Shown piece after piece: positions 32,472-44,310 of a DNA stretch of 64,000 nt. A program made the translations under genes and the position numbers. Below the pieces are notes generated by a model. That model was given only the letters and a program-made list of their open reading frames with translations, was not told the origin of the DNA and made no database searches. Every line of letters starts with the position of its first letter. Within the stretch, counting starts at the first letter, position 1. The stretch comes from Gautieria morchelliformis (taxonomy: Eukaryota; Basidiomycota; Agaricomycetes; Gomphales; Gomphaceae): positions 124,001 through 188,000 of the forward strand of contig WHVA01000030.1 of the NCBI GenBank assembly GCA_015179125.1. Reading direction: 5' to 3'.

Positions 32472-35399
32472 TCACAACTTTGCCTTTGCTTTATTCCGCT
32501 TCTCCCACTCCTTGGCGAGCTGCTTTCGGATTTCCTTCTTCAGCGTCTTTCCGGCCGGATTACGTTCTGATTTTGAGGTGAGATACATCCTTGAGCAACG
32601 CCAGGGGCAACGCTTACCTATGGGCTTCGTCTGAATCACGAGAAGAGACGGGACAGCAAACGAAGGGAGCCTATGGGAAAAAAAAAAGGATTTGTTAGAT
32701 TTGCGGCTCGAGGCAACGGACGGTGCAATCTTAAATGACACGTCGCGTCCGTAACGCGCCGACCAGGTTTGTCTACGACAACTAGCACTGAGCACTGACC
32801 TGACTTTGACTGTCTCCAATATTGCTTCCTCTGTCAGCTTTCCTCGCCACTCCATCCGTGGAACGACGAGGGCACCGACGAGCTCGCCCATTCGTTTATC
32901 TGGAATACCGACAACGGCGCATTCTAGGATTCGAGAGTCGGCGAATAAAGCATTCTCTACAGTAACGGAATGCTGTTTCATATGCCATACTCGGTCAATA
33001 CAAGGATGAACAATGTAGAGCTTAGACCTACGATATTTTCGCCCCCTCTATCCGTTGCAACCACGAAAGCAGCAAGTAAGAAAAGGGACACTAGTACCGA
33101 GGTGATGGCCCATACCGGATGATCATATCTTTGACTACAGATACTCTCTTCAGTTTCTGGAATAAATCACACAACTGGTGGCGCAATATACCTCTGTCCT
33201 TGATATATACGAACCCTTCTTCATCTATGCTCGCAAGGTCCCCAGATTTTAGCCACCCGTCGCGCGTGATGGTCTCATCCGTAGCTTTCGGGTTGTTATA
33301 GTACCCACGCATCAAGTTTGGTCCCCGGCTATATAGGAGAGTGCATTGAATATATACCGAGGTGCATCTGTGGACTGAAGACGCACATCCACAACTCCCC
33401 AATTTGACCCGGGGGCAGCACCTTATTAGTGCGCGGATCTACTATAAGGAGGTCCACCACTGGGGGAGGTAGACCACTGATGAAAGCAAAAACAAGAGTG
33501 ATGAGTGGCAACTCATGGCATATCTGAACCGTATGCTGAGCACCGGCGAGTGGGTGAAAACGACTGACGTGCTGCTAGGCCTCACAAAATAGTCTTCGCC
33601 TATCCAGCAGCGAAAAATTAATATCATTGGCGCAGTCGACAGAAAAACGGCCAACACTTACCCACGATTTGTACCGCAATAGAATTCGTCTCTGACAAAC
33701 CATACCCTTGTTGACTACAGCAGTGCGGAATCAGAGCACGCAACGTCGGAATATACATGGGTCAGATCGTGTGAGACAACGTCAAAAAAAATGTGTTGGA
33801 CGCACACGGTGGCGTTTGGAAACTTCTGGATAATCTCTGAAGCTAGAGAATCAGCTGCAGGGGCACCGCCAGTGCCGAGCGCTTCGATTCGTGCGTTACC
33901 TGGCGACAACGGAATGTGCGTCAGCGACAATCTAAGCTCTTCAAAATCCCAACGACTGTAGCAAGCAGGATGGGTAAAGTCTAGCAAGCATGGCAACAGA
34001 ATCCACGGTGAAGTATGAATACTACATACCAACAGCATCTGTCTCAAAGAGGTCGTAAACTATGCTTGGGACTCCCACGGAGGATGTGATGTGTTCCTCG
34101 CGGATGAGTTTTGCAGCTGAAACCGGATGGTTTAATTGTTAAGATACTGTACGCCGAAGATTTACAAGAGCGAGGATGACACATACCTAACTGCTTGTCC
34201 CACTGTATCATAACCGTGTAAAGAAAGCGATCGACAGCTGTGAAGCAGAAGTAAACTTACCTTGCGCATCAACACAAGCTTGTTGCCGAGGGCAGTTGAG
34301 ACCACCTGGTGTTCTCAGAGATTAATGGACGACGGTGTGTTAGAACCAGGGTCCTTTTCTCACCATTTGACTCGTGCAAGCAGTCACATGAAATAGTGGA
34401 ACCGCGACCAGGGCGGCAAGCGCCTTTGCCTCTTGAGGTGGTCCCTGGCCTATCGGTGGGGGTACTGCGCAGTAGTTGGTGAGGTATAGTCTCTGGCTAT
34501 ATTTGAGAAAGTCTACTGACGATCAGTACCCCTTCTAAGTTCTGCCCGGCGGGCTCCGATCATAGTATTGAAGCAATTGCCAAGAAAGCTGCGTTGAGTC
34601 GACAGAACGCCCTTGGGCAAGCCAGTCGTTCCCGACGTGAAAAAAATCTGGGCTTTTGGCTTGGTAAGGGGTTCTGAAGTAGTCTGATTCGGCTCACCGT
34701 AGCGTTGTCGTCTGGTAGGCATTCAGGCTCCTTCTCGTAGGCGGTATTCGAGCCGGTATACGAAGTCATGACACTTGACCATTCTTTTACACGAGAACCG
34801 GCTAAAAGCTTCGAAGACGAGGGCCGTACAAGGATCACAGACGTTTGTAGAGGTAAGTGCGAACTCAGAAGCTTCAAACGCTCTGAATCTAGAATGAGCA
34901 CTTTAGGAGTTGTCAGATTGATGCAATGCATGAATGGTTCGATTGGCAACCATGCATTGAAGGCCGTTGGAACAGCACCCTGTGAAGAGATATACATCAG
35001 AGGTTATATAGAGAATATCGAGAGCAAGTACCAGGATTCCTGCTGCCCAAAAAGCAATGACCCATTCCGGATAATTGCGCGTGGCAATGCCAATCCTATC
35101 GCCTTTTCTGACGCCATAAACCTTGGATTGGCGTGTCAATTACTGTCCGAGTGGGGAGAGCGATGCACTCGTACCTCACGTAGCGCACTGGCCAGGCGCT
35201 GCACCATAACATCGGCCTGCCCAAAAGTTATACGGGTTTCCTCAAACACGAGGTATTCGTTGTTATGTATGTCGGGTTTTTGAGAAACAGAATCCTTCCA
35301 AAATGCTCGGATTGAACCCCAGAGGTGCTTATATACTCTGTAAACACGATTGTCGATGACAGCGTGCTCCATCTCGTGGATTTGGCCCGGGGCGGTCAT
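32472..35399 (-). CDS. Acyl-CoA ligase (AMP-binding, 4CL-like) with peroxisomal C-terminus AKL
   Basis: A multi-exon gene starting [20 protein letters not shown]. Adenylate-forming motifs appear in order: [13 protein letters not shown] (P-loop, about 34600), [12 protein letters not shown] (about 33690), [20 protein letters not shown] and [19 protein letters not shown] (about 33200-33300), and the C-terminal [10 protein letters not shown] with the catalytic lysine. An apparent frame change at 34690 is a normal 48-nt intron (GTGAGC..CCCAG) that joins DDNAT to IFFTSG. The enzyme activates a carboxylic acid with ATP and transfers it to CoA. The last three residues, AKL, are a type-1 peroxisome signal, so a fatty or aryl acid substrate for peroxisomal beta-oxidation is likely. 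The exact substrate cannot be read from sequence. Confidence 0.88.
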
Positions 35400-36703
35400 G
35401 ATAGCAGTGCCTTCGTCAACTCAGGATCATCTGGCTGGTAGACGAATGGAAATGTAAGTCTCACATTCTTGGAGAGACCTCGCGGGTTTCCAGTTGGTAT
35501 AGGACATGGCAGGAATAAGTATACGGTACTGTGAGAGTGGAGGCTGGCCATACTTATACGCAGCGTCCGGGTCAGAGTAACCGTGTGTCCGGTGATTGCC
35601 ATCACGTGATGGCTCGCAAGTACCAAAGCAACCCAGCCTAAAATAAGCATAAGTCGCCGAAACGGCGGTGGACAGGCGGTCTTATCCCTGTGATAGTAGG
35701 ACCAATTACTACTCTAAAAGGTACCGATAGCCCGGTACTGTACCCGATATTTGTTGTAAACAATAAGGCTGGAGCATACTGATTTCCAACAATCACCTGT
35801 GTTTGTATTTGAATGTTTTCTGATGATGACATGATGGCTTTTCCGCCGTCTTTAAAAATGTAGTACACCTGAAGGCAGGCCACAGTTGATTGGGCCGTAT
35901 GGAGGTTGGGGTCTGAATACCGTCGGCTCTGCTCACCCACATCGTGCCACGCATGCAGCGAAGCCGTCGGTCTGTTGGTTGCGAGGGCCAGGACACGGAC
36001 GCGCGACTATGGACTGCTGTGCATGGGCGTATGGCTTCTTGCGTGTTGATGGTGCCGGGGATCGCTGGTGCTGCCGATCTCGGCACTGCCACAACTAGGC
36101 CCGCCACTGCCACCCACCGACGCTCCGCGCTGCACATCATTTGTCTGCTTCCCTGCCTGTGTCGCTAATGGTCCGTCTCCGCTAATATGCCGCTGATGGC
36201 ACGACCCCCTCAGGCCTCTCATTCCGTTGCGCGAAGGCTCTATTTTTTTGTTCCGGGAATCTTGAAAGTCATACAGTTTTTGTATAAAAATAGGGGGAAT
36301 ATCAGTATGTCCTTGCGGAAACCTAATGAGTTTGCGCATGCGCAACCGAGGTACGAGCTTATCACGTGGCGGATTGCAGGCAAGCGTCTGATACACTTGC
36401 TCTACACGCCCAGAGTTCCGCGCGCACGTCTCGGAGATCACGCCTTATAACCAAGTTGGTGCTCGGTTGCCCCGCACCTCGCGTAAACCGCAAGCTGCGA
36501 CCCTGCTAACCGAGCTATGGACCCGCAGGTTTTCGCTCCCCCTCCCTTCCCTGCCCTTCCCTGCCCTTCCCTGCCCAGCACACTGCTTTTGCATTGCCAC
36601 GTGCAGCCAGGCTCCCGGACAATTTTCCAGACCGAACAGGCTCGCAGGGCGCCTTTAAGTTTTCGCATGCGGAGAAGCAAACCAGTAACGCGCAAAAAAC
36701 ATT
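35400..36703. other. Intergenic; one unassigned minus-strand frame
   Basis: A 100-codon minus-strand frame at 35638-35940 (containing QVIVGNQYAPALLFTTNIGY) has plausible protein composition, but I recognise no family and no start context. A short tandem repeat of CCCTTCCCTG occurs three times at about 36543-36575. Otherwise nothing is seen. Confidence 0.4.
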
Positions 36704-36789
36704 TGGACGCTCTGGGAATCGAACCCAGGACCGTTCGCAGCTGTATGGTGGACTGCTAAGCGAACGTTATACCCCTAAACCAAGCGCCC
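36704..36789 (-). tRNA. tRNA-Ala (anticodon AGC) with 14-nt intron
   Basis: On the minus strand the sequence folds into a cloverleaf of 72 nt plus an intron. The acceptor stem is GGGCGCT/AGCGTCC with a G3-U70 wobble pair (the alanine identity element) and A73. The D-arm contains the B-type A-box (TGGTTTAGGGGTATAA). The anticodon stem TTCGC/GCGAA surrounds TTAGCA. The T-arm is CTGGG TTCGATT CCCAG (B-box). The intron at 36740-36753 sits between positions 37 and 38, the standard eukaryotic site. The anticodon is 36755-36757. D-stem pairing is weak at one position. Confidence 0.92.
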
Positions 36790-36844
36790 TTAACGAAACA
36801 GTCCTCAACGATAGTTCATATTCCTGAGCACTCTAGTGTGCGGA

Positions 36845-37128
36845 CTACTTTTTGACCTTCTTCCCGTCATACACCCCACTCTGCTTGGGCCCCCTTGACG
36901 CATAAACATCCTCCTCCTCGTCCGCTCCCTTATCAAGGGTGGTGGAGCTGTAGAAGATGTTAGCTCAAGAGCTGTCCGGCATGCAAACACTCACCTGTTA
37001 ACTTCAGTCTGCTGCTTATCAAGAGACGACGGAGACTGCGCCTCAACTTGGAGCTTAGCCGAATCCTCGCTTGCCGCGGCAAAGGTGGAATCGTCTCTGC
37101 GTGCCACCGACCTTGAGCCTGACACCAT
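36845..37128 (-). CDS. Small two-exon gene, 78 residues, function unknown
   Basis: Exons 36995-37128 and 36845-36947 join across a 47-nt GTGAGT..TACAG intron, giving exactly 79 codons with stop. The protein starts MVSGSRSVARRDD and is hydrophilic throughout. The second exon encodes SSTTLDKGADEEEDVYASRG and ends SGVYDGKKVKK, with a strongly basic C-terminus after an acidic patch. Clean splice signals and ORF length divisible by three support a real gene. I do not recognise the family. The Gly-Pro-Lys-x-S-G-V-Y-D-G block looks conserved rather than random. It lies next to tRNA-Ala. Confidence 0.6.
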
Positions 37129-37770
37129 GGCAGAAACATCCTACTCACTTTGTCTCGGAGGTACGGCTGCTGTCCGAGCTTTTAGATGACATGCTCATGT
37201 GTTATGTGGTGGTGGGTGATGCGAGAGCTGGAGAAAGCGACGAAACGCAGGCATTAAATACTATCTACTGTAGCTATACGCGCGCTTGGCATGCACGTGA
37301 ACAACTCTAAACACAACCTGTGCCTGTTATGGACCTTATATCCTTTGGTCATGAGGTTACATATGTATCCGGCCCTTTCCTGGATGCATAGCACGCTCAT
37401 AAAATTCACTGAGTCACATCCACCGCCTGGCGATGTTCGTCTGAAGGCCAAACTGTATTAATAAAGGATAGCAATGCAGCCTTCTAGTTTTCTGACCTAG
37501 AAAGCCATGGCGCCAACATGCAGTGCCATACACAGGTCAGAATACTAATGATTGCACCGATTAACGGCACCCTTCTGATAGATAGACATGGCCACTTGCC
37601 AAAGTGCGTCTTGGCAGACATGCTGTGGTTGAAAATTTTTCGGCGTACTGCACCATTCATGTATCACTTACCCAAACTGCTGCCAGCGCGACTGCAACGT
37701 TCGGAACAGTGGTCACGTGACCGTGACTGTCGCGGTGTCGTGACTGCACTAGACGCGTCCTGCCGCTACC
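37129..37770. other. Divergent intergenic region
   Basis: Shared upstream region of the 78-residue gene (minus) and the Sos7-like gene (plus). No coding or repeat structure was seen. Confidence 0.5.
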
Positions 37771-39055
37771 ATGGTGGAAGCTGCTCCCGCCCACTCTCCT
37801 GAGCTTGAGCGCACCCTATCGCTCCAGAAAGAGCTTGAATCTGCCGAACTCACCATCACTGACCTCAAGCGGCAGTTCTGCCAGAAGGATTTCTCCGGTC
37901 TCACCGACTCCGCATTGTCAAGCTACCCTACTAACCCGCAAATTGTCGCCCCAGACGTCATCGCCCAGCAAGTGATTGCCTTTTACTTGTGTTATTCGCA
38001 TCGTATCTCTGGCTGACTCTCGGACCCCGGTAGTCGTTTCTCAGGAAGCTGAAGTTCCATTACATCGAACAGCATGCCAAGGACAAGTATGTCAAGTTCA
38101 TTGTCAGCCCAGACGAGCCAGGGATCGACGCAGAAAGTAATGAACAACTGAGTGCGTCCATTGCGTTTTTGAAGATATGTTTCACGTGATAGACGCCTCG
38201 TGACAATTGCCAGGGGAGACCAACGAGGAACGAAAACAGCTTCTGAAGGAGGACAAGGTTCGCCTTGCAGAGACATACGAAAAGATAAGACAGAAGGCGC
38301 GCCTCGTTGAACAGGGTCAGTGATCCAAGTCGGTGACGGTAAACCCATCATACTTAGCGGAATCCATTCGCAGCTCACGATCGTGCGCAGTCTTTGACGA
38401 AGGAGACTGCCACCCTGACAAAACAGATCCTCGACGCTCGTCTCGCTCTTACGCGTCTGCACGCTGCACATCCAGCCCCACGCCTGACACTTACCGCAGC
38501 AAGAGAGATCGCCGATGAACAAGAAGAACAAATGGTAACCTTGGATGCAACACTACTCGAACTCAACGAGCGCGCCACAGAGATGAAAGACCGCGTCAAG
38601 GCGAGTGTGAAGGACGTGGAGCGGCTGAAGGTGGAACGTGCCGCGAAGGAAGAAGAACTGAAACGCACACAGCGTCTTGAAGAAGACAATCGCTGGCCTG
38701 CACTGCATGATTGGTGCGAGCCATCCTCCCTTTCATCCCTTTTCGTCAAACATCTCACCTCGCGCATTTGTGAAGGTACTCGGCCGCGGTAGCCTTACAC
38801 ACATCACTAATGTCACTTGACAAGTTCGAGACACCTGCCGACAATGAACTTCGGCTCACGTATTCTCTCCCCAAGAGTCGCAAAGCAACTATTGCTCTTC
38901 TGTTTATGCCTAACACAAGGCAGATCGCACAGGCGCATCTCATTGACTCGGATACGGATATTGACATTCAGGAACTTGTCGGAGTGCATTCCGCATGTAA
39001 TGATGTTCCAGGCCTCGTAAGAGCTATTTTAGCCAGACTACGGGCAGAAATCTAG
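37771..39055 (+). CDS. Kinetochore coiled-coil protein, Sos7 family
   Basis: Five or so exons. After MVEAAPAHSPELERTLSLQK and a helical N-terminus, the second exon encodes FLRKLKFHYIEQHAKDKYVK, the signature of the Sos7 N-terminal domain. A long coiled coil follows (RETNEERKQLLKEDKVRLAE; DATLLELNERATEMKDRVKA). The 67-nt intron at about 38713-38779 joins ALHDW to YSAAVALHTSLMSLDKFE, and the C-terminal RWD-like half contains ELRLTYSLPKSRKATIALLF. Sos7 binds Spc7/KNL1 at the outer kinetochore and corresponds to Kre28/Zwint. Family assignment rests on motif memory and is good but not certain. The gene converges on Noc4 with about 100 bp between stops. Confidence 0.75.
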
Positions 39056-39159
39056 TGCATGTATGTTATTTTGTGATGGAGTGGTAAGGCGTACATGTCT
39101 TGACTTTTTAATTATGCCTCAAGTAACAAAAGTTGATAAACAGTAGTACTGACCAAGGG

Positions 39160-41326
39160 CTAGAACGTCCAAAGTTCACTGACCACGTCGGCCCCTACGA
39201 CATGGATTTCAACTTCGGTTTCCTCTTCCGGTGCCAACGGAAATATATTTCGCCTTAACTCGGTCGCCAGGGGCGGGTCCTTCTTTATGTTGCGTTTAGC
39301 CTCAGTTTCAAAAAGCTGCTTAACATGTTCATCCTCCAGTAAGGAATACAGTAAAGATGAACACGCACAGTGCTATATGTATGATCCAGGAAATCTTCCA
39401 TGGCATAGCCAGGCTTTGTGAATGCCTCAGAAAAAATACGAGCCATAGTAGCTAAAGGCGCATGGTAATGGTTCCGGTGAGATACTAATTCCCAGAGGGA
39501 AGATGATAGCGCGTTGGTAAGGTATGGAGATGGCTCCTTCGCATCAAATGGATCTAGCCACCACATTATACATCAAACGACCACCCCGGTAAGTCTCGCT
39601 AAATACGCACCTGATTCAAAGTCATTTGCATCACGATGAATCATGACCATGCATGCTGGATGTCTCTTGAGCACGTTGTACGTAAATGGTATGATCATGA
39701 TGATTGCTGCAGGTGGGGCAGAGAGGGAGAAGCGGGAAAGGCGCTTTACAAACGAGGCTAACAGCGTGGCAGGGAGGTGGCTAGAATGGCGTGAATCTTC
39801 TAAAATGGGAGATGGCGTGTGTTATATAATACCTGGAAGATAGGAACAGCTCTGCGAGCCGGAAGAATCGGGCGCGATGTTTGAGATGAAGCAGGTCACG
39901 CGTAAGGAAGGCATATAACCGTGTATAAAAATTAGGATAATCCCTAAGGTATAGCTGTGAGCAATGGCTTTCGGAATATGCATCCTGTCCTGTCTGCAGA
40001 TGAATTGGACGCACAGATTATACTCTTGCATGAGCGTAAATAGTCCGTTAAGGGCCAACAAGCCGACTGACCCGCCTTCATCATGAGCCGTATCTCATCA
40101 TTGAGGTTGACGGTGGATTAAGGAGACACGCTCACCGACATCAACGCAGCCTCCGATCCAGTCCATCAACCTTAGTGGCTTATTTAAATGCGGCATCACC
40201 CCACGATGCAAATATTTTAACGCCCGCGTCGACAGTGCCGTCGACGTGGAGAGATGTGGCAGAAGCGCCATCCAACATACAGTAAACTGCGCACGGTGAG
40301 AGGCAAGGGAGTGTAAACTTTGGTGTGCTGAGAGGCGGTAAACCCGCTGACTTTGACCTTTCCCAGACGGCGGGTTTGGAAGAGTAGTAGATGAAGTGTC
40401 GGGCGTATCAAAGAAAGTACGCCAATCGTCTTCCGTTTCAAGATCCTCGGCGTCATCTTGGGGAGGAGGCATTGAGAGCTTTTGGGGAGGAGATGCAAAG
40501 GCAGGAACCCAAAAATTGTTTACTTCAGAGGCATCAGTAGGCATAGTAGTGAGCCGCTCGAGGATGGTTAAGAGGTTTCCTGGAACATGGCTATTGGCAG
40601 GTGATAGTGATGAGCGAAGAATGGATCTAAGATGATGCGATCAGCCGGTCATAGTCACCCAGAGAAGTGAGGGAACATACGTAGACTCTCGAAGGAAAAA
40701 CCACCGTATATCGTCATAGACACTTAACCAAGTGACCATGAAGTGCTCCCGGACGTCGGGGTCAAGCTTCCCATCACACACGTCAACAAGTAATAAGCCA
40801 CAGACGATCTTACGAAAGTGCGAAACGTGGAGCTGTGGCTGTGAGGAAGACTGGGAGAACGATTCGGAGAGATGTTTTAAGACCGAGAAAAGTATGTCAA
40901 GTGCTGATGTCTGAGGCAAGGAGATGCAGTCAGTAAGTCCATGTCTGATCCGAAATTGTTGACTAGGCTACGCACTCTAATACCTTTCTGGGCATTCCTC
41001 AAGCATCCGCATAATACAGTTGTGTATTCTGTCAGCCTTTCATGCAGCCATGAGCGAACCACCTTGGCCTCTTCAGCTTCGCCGACGACACCACAAAGGC
41101 GATTAGCGTCTATGATGAGCACAAATACACGATAGAGAGCGTATATCGCTTTATGCAGGTCTTGTGGGTCGGTGAGCCTGGCGGCCAGACTTGTCAAGTC
41201 GGCTAAAGGATTGAGGGAAGCGGACTTCCGCAAAGCAGACACGAGAGTCTCTTCTAAACGTTCAATGTTAGCCACATTCGACGTTTTGCGCTTTTTGGTT
41301 GGAGGAAGGGAGGAATGAACAGGCAT
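39160..41326 (-). CDS. NOC4: Nucleolar complex protein 4 (Noc4), CBF/Mak21 family
   Basis: A gene of about seven exons. The start at 41326 gives MPVHSSLPPTKKRKTSNVAN with a nuclear localisation-like KKRK. The N-terminal half is helical repeat (IERLEETLVSALRKSASLNP, LHKAIYALYRVFVLIIDANR). The C-terminal half has the CBF/Mak21 core: FYTRLYAFLTRDLLHLKHRA, then APPAAIIMIIPFTYNVLKRH followed by PACMVMIHRDA, then DPFDAKEPSPYLTNALSSSL followed by WEL, and the family-like acidic tail. Noc4 with Nop14 is needed for 40S subunit maturation and export from the nucleolus. The final exon ends VVGADVVSELWTF. No breaks were found. An upstream in-frame ATG at 41359 is also possible. Confidence 0.92.
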
Positions 41327-41769
41327 TGCAGACCTCTTTTTTTTTATTACGTAAGTCATGGAGTAAAATTTGGATTTGAACTGATTTTGGCCGGGCAGAC
41401 CGAGAGTCTGGCTCTGACAGCTGGATCCGGACGTCTCAGGTACAACTCACCAACAGCAGCGGCCGAATACGTGGGTAGTGTCAAGTTCGTAGTGAATTAC
41501 ATGGGTATTTTTTATCATACATCAACAGCGCCGCTACATTAGTGGTATTCCAATTCAATGTTGTATGCCGCAATATAAACATGGACCGGACAAAACGAAT
41601 ACTAAGCCTTGAAATTAATTGGTAGAGGTTTAGATAAAACTATGACTATAATGGCGGAGGTTGCTGTGGAGGGATCGGCCGCGGAGGTAATGGTCTTGTT
41701 ACTTCATTATAAATTAAGACTAATGAAGCCCAGTTTAAGTATGTGAATATTAATGTGAGGGATAAGAGA
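41327..41769. other. Intergenic between Noc4 start and MAPK stop
   Basis: Tandem arrangement on the minus strand: this spacer is the Noc4 promoter and the MAPK 3' region. A T-rich run lies at 41336-41345. No gene was seen. Confidence 0.5.
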
Positions 41770-43163
<1,394 letters not shown>

Positions 43164-43325
43164 TGCGCAAGTGCTTCCAAGCCAAGCGAAAAAAACGTAG
43201 GACGTGGCAGTACGAACAAAGGAGTTACGATCTCGAGACCAAGTTATTCAATACCGAATATGGAACCATTACCGCCCACACGGGTCTACGTACACCGCCA
43301 CCAACACTGCAACCGCACGTGGTCG

Positions 43326-44033
43326 GACATTTTCTGTCTCCGCTTCTATCATCACCCACCTTGTACTTACTGTCGGAAAGTCCCTTGATGGATAAAATCG
43401 TACTGATTCACTGACGGCTCAACTGCCCTTTCGTTCGACGATCAGACTTCTGAAGTTACTTATTCCAGTAAAATGGTCTTCTGGTAATTTTCTGACCTTT
43501 TTCGCTCTGATGTGGGACTTCTATACCGCCGAATCCACAACATTGTCAGCTGTGCTTGCACGATCCAACTCCCCACGCCCAACCTCAGGGCTTGGGACAT
43601 TTTCTGTCTCCGCTTCTATTATCACCGGCCTTGTACTTACTAGCCCTTGATGGATAAATCGTATTGATTCACTGACGGATCAACTGCCTTTTCATTCGAT
43701 AGTCAGACTTCTGAAGTTACTTATTCCAGTAAAAGGTCTCGTGGCGTTTTTCTGACCTTTCCGCTCTGATGCGGACTTCTATACCGCCGAATCCACGATC
43801 GATCTACAACATTGTCAAGTCCCCACGCCCAACCTCAGGCCTCAGGCTTGGACATTTTCTGTCTCCGCTTCTATCGTCACCTTGTACTTACTAGCCCTTG
43901 ATGGATAAATCGTATTGATTCACTGACGAATCAACTGCTCTTTCATTCGACGGTCAGACTTCTGAAGTTACTTATTCCAGTGCTGCCCTTTCATTCGACG
44001 GTCAGACTTCTGAAGGTTCTTATTCCAGTGCTG
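43326..44033. repeat. Tandem repeat, 255-270 bp unit, about 2.7 copies
   Basis: Units start with GACATTTTCTGTCTCCGCTT at 43326, 43596 and 43851. Each continues with the blocks 'cttgatggataaa', 'attcactgacgg', 'cagacttctgaagttact' and 'ataccgccgaatccac'. The third is cut short, and a 48-bp piece of it (ctgccctttcattcgacgg...) is repeated once more to 44033. Copies differ by small indels and substitutions. It lies upstream of the MAPK gene and downstream of the RasGEF-kinase gene. Confidence 0.92.
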
Positions 44034-44310
44034 CCCCTCCGGCCATTACTGACACTTGTTGTGGTGCAACCATGGCCCATGATTCCACCACATCAAGTGT
44101 CAGTAATGATCAAAAGCAATACGTTATGCGTAACTAGATAATCATGACTGTACAGGAACGGCAGACTAAATTGACCAGTATGATTAATTACACTATCTAC
44201 CAGATCGAGCACAAGGACGGTCAAGATATGATATCTGACTAGTACATAACATGCTCTCGCGACGCAGAGCGCAGCGTCGGTATTCAGCATTAAATGAGGC
44301 CTGGACCCAG

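Noticed and set aside
34640..34760. Apparent frameshift before the P-loop of the acyl-CoA ligase
   Set aside because: A 48-nt intron with GTGAGC donor and CCCAG acceptor joins DDNAT to IFFTSGTTG in frame.
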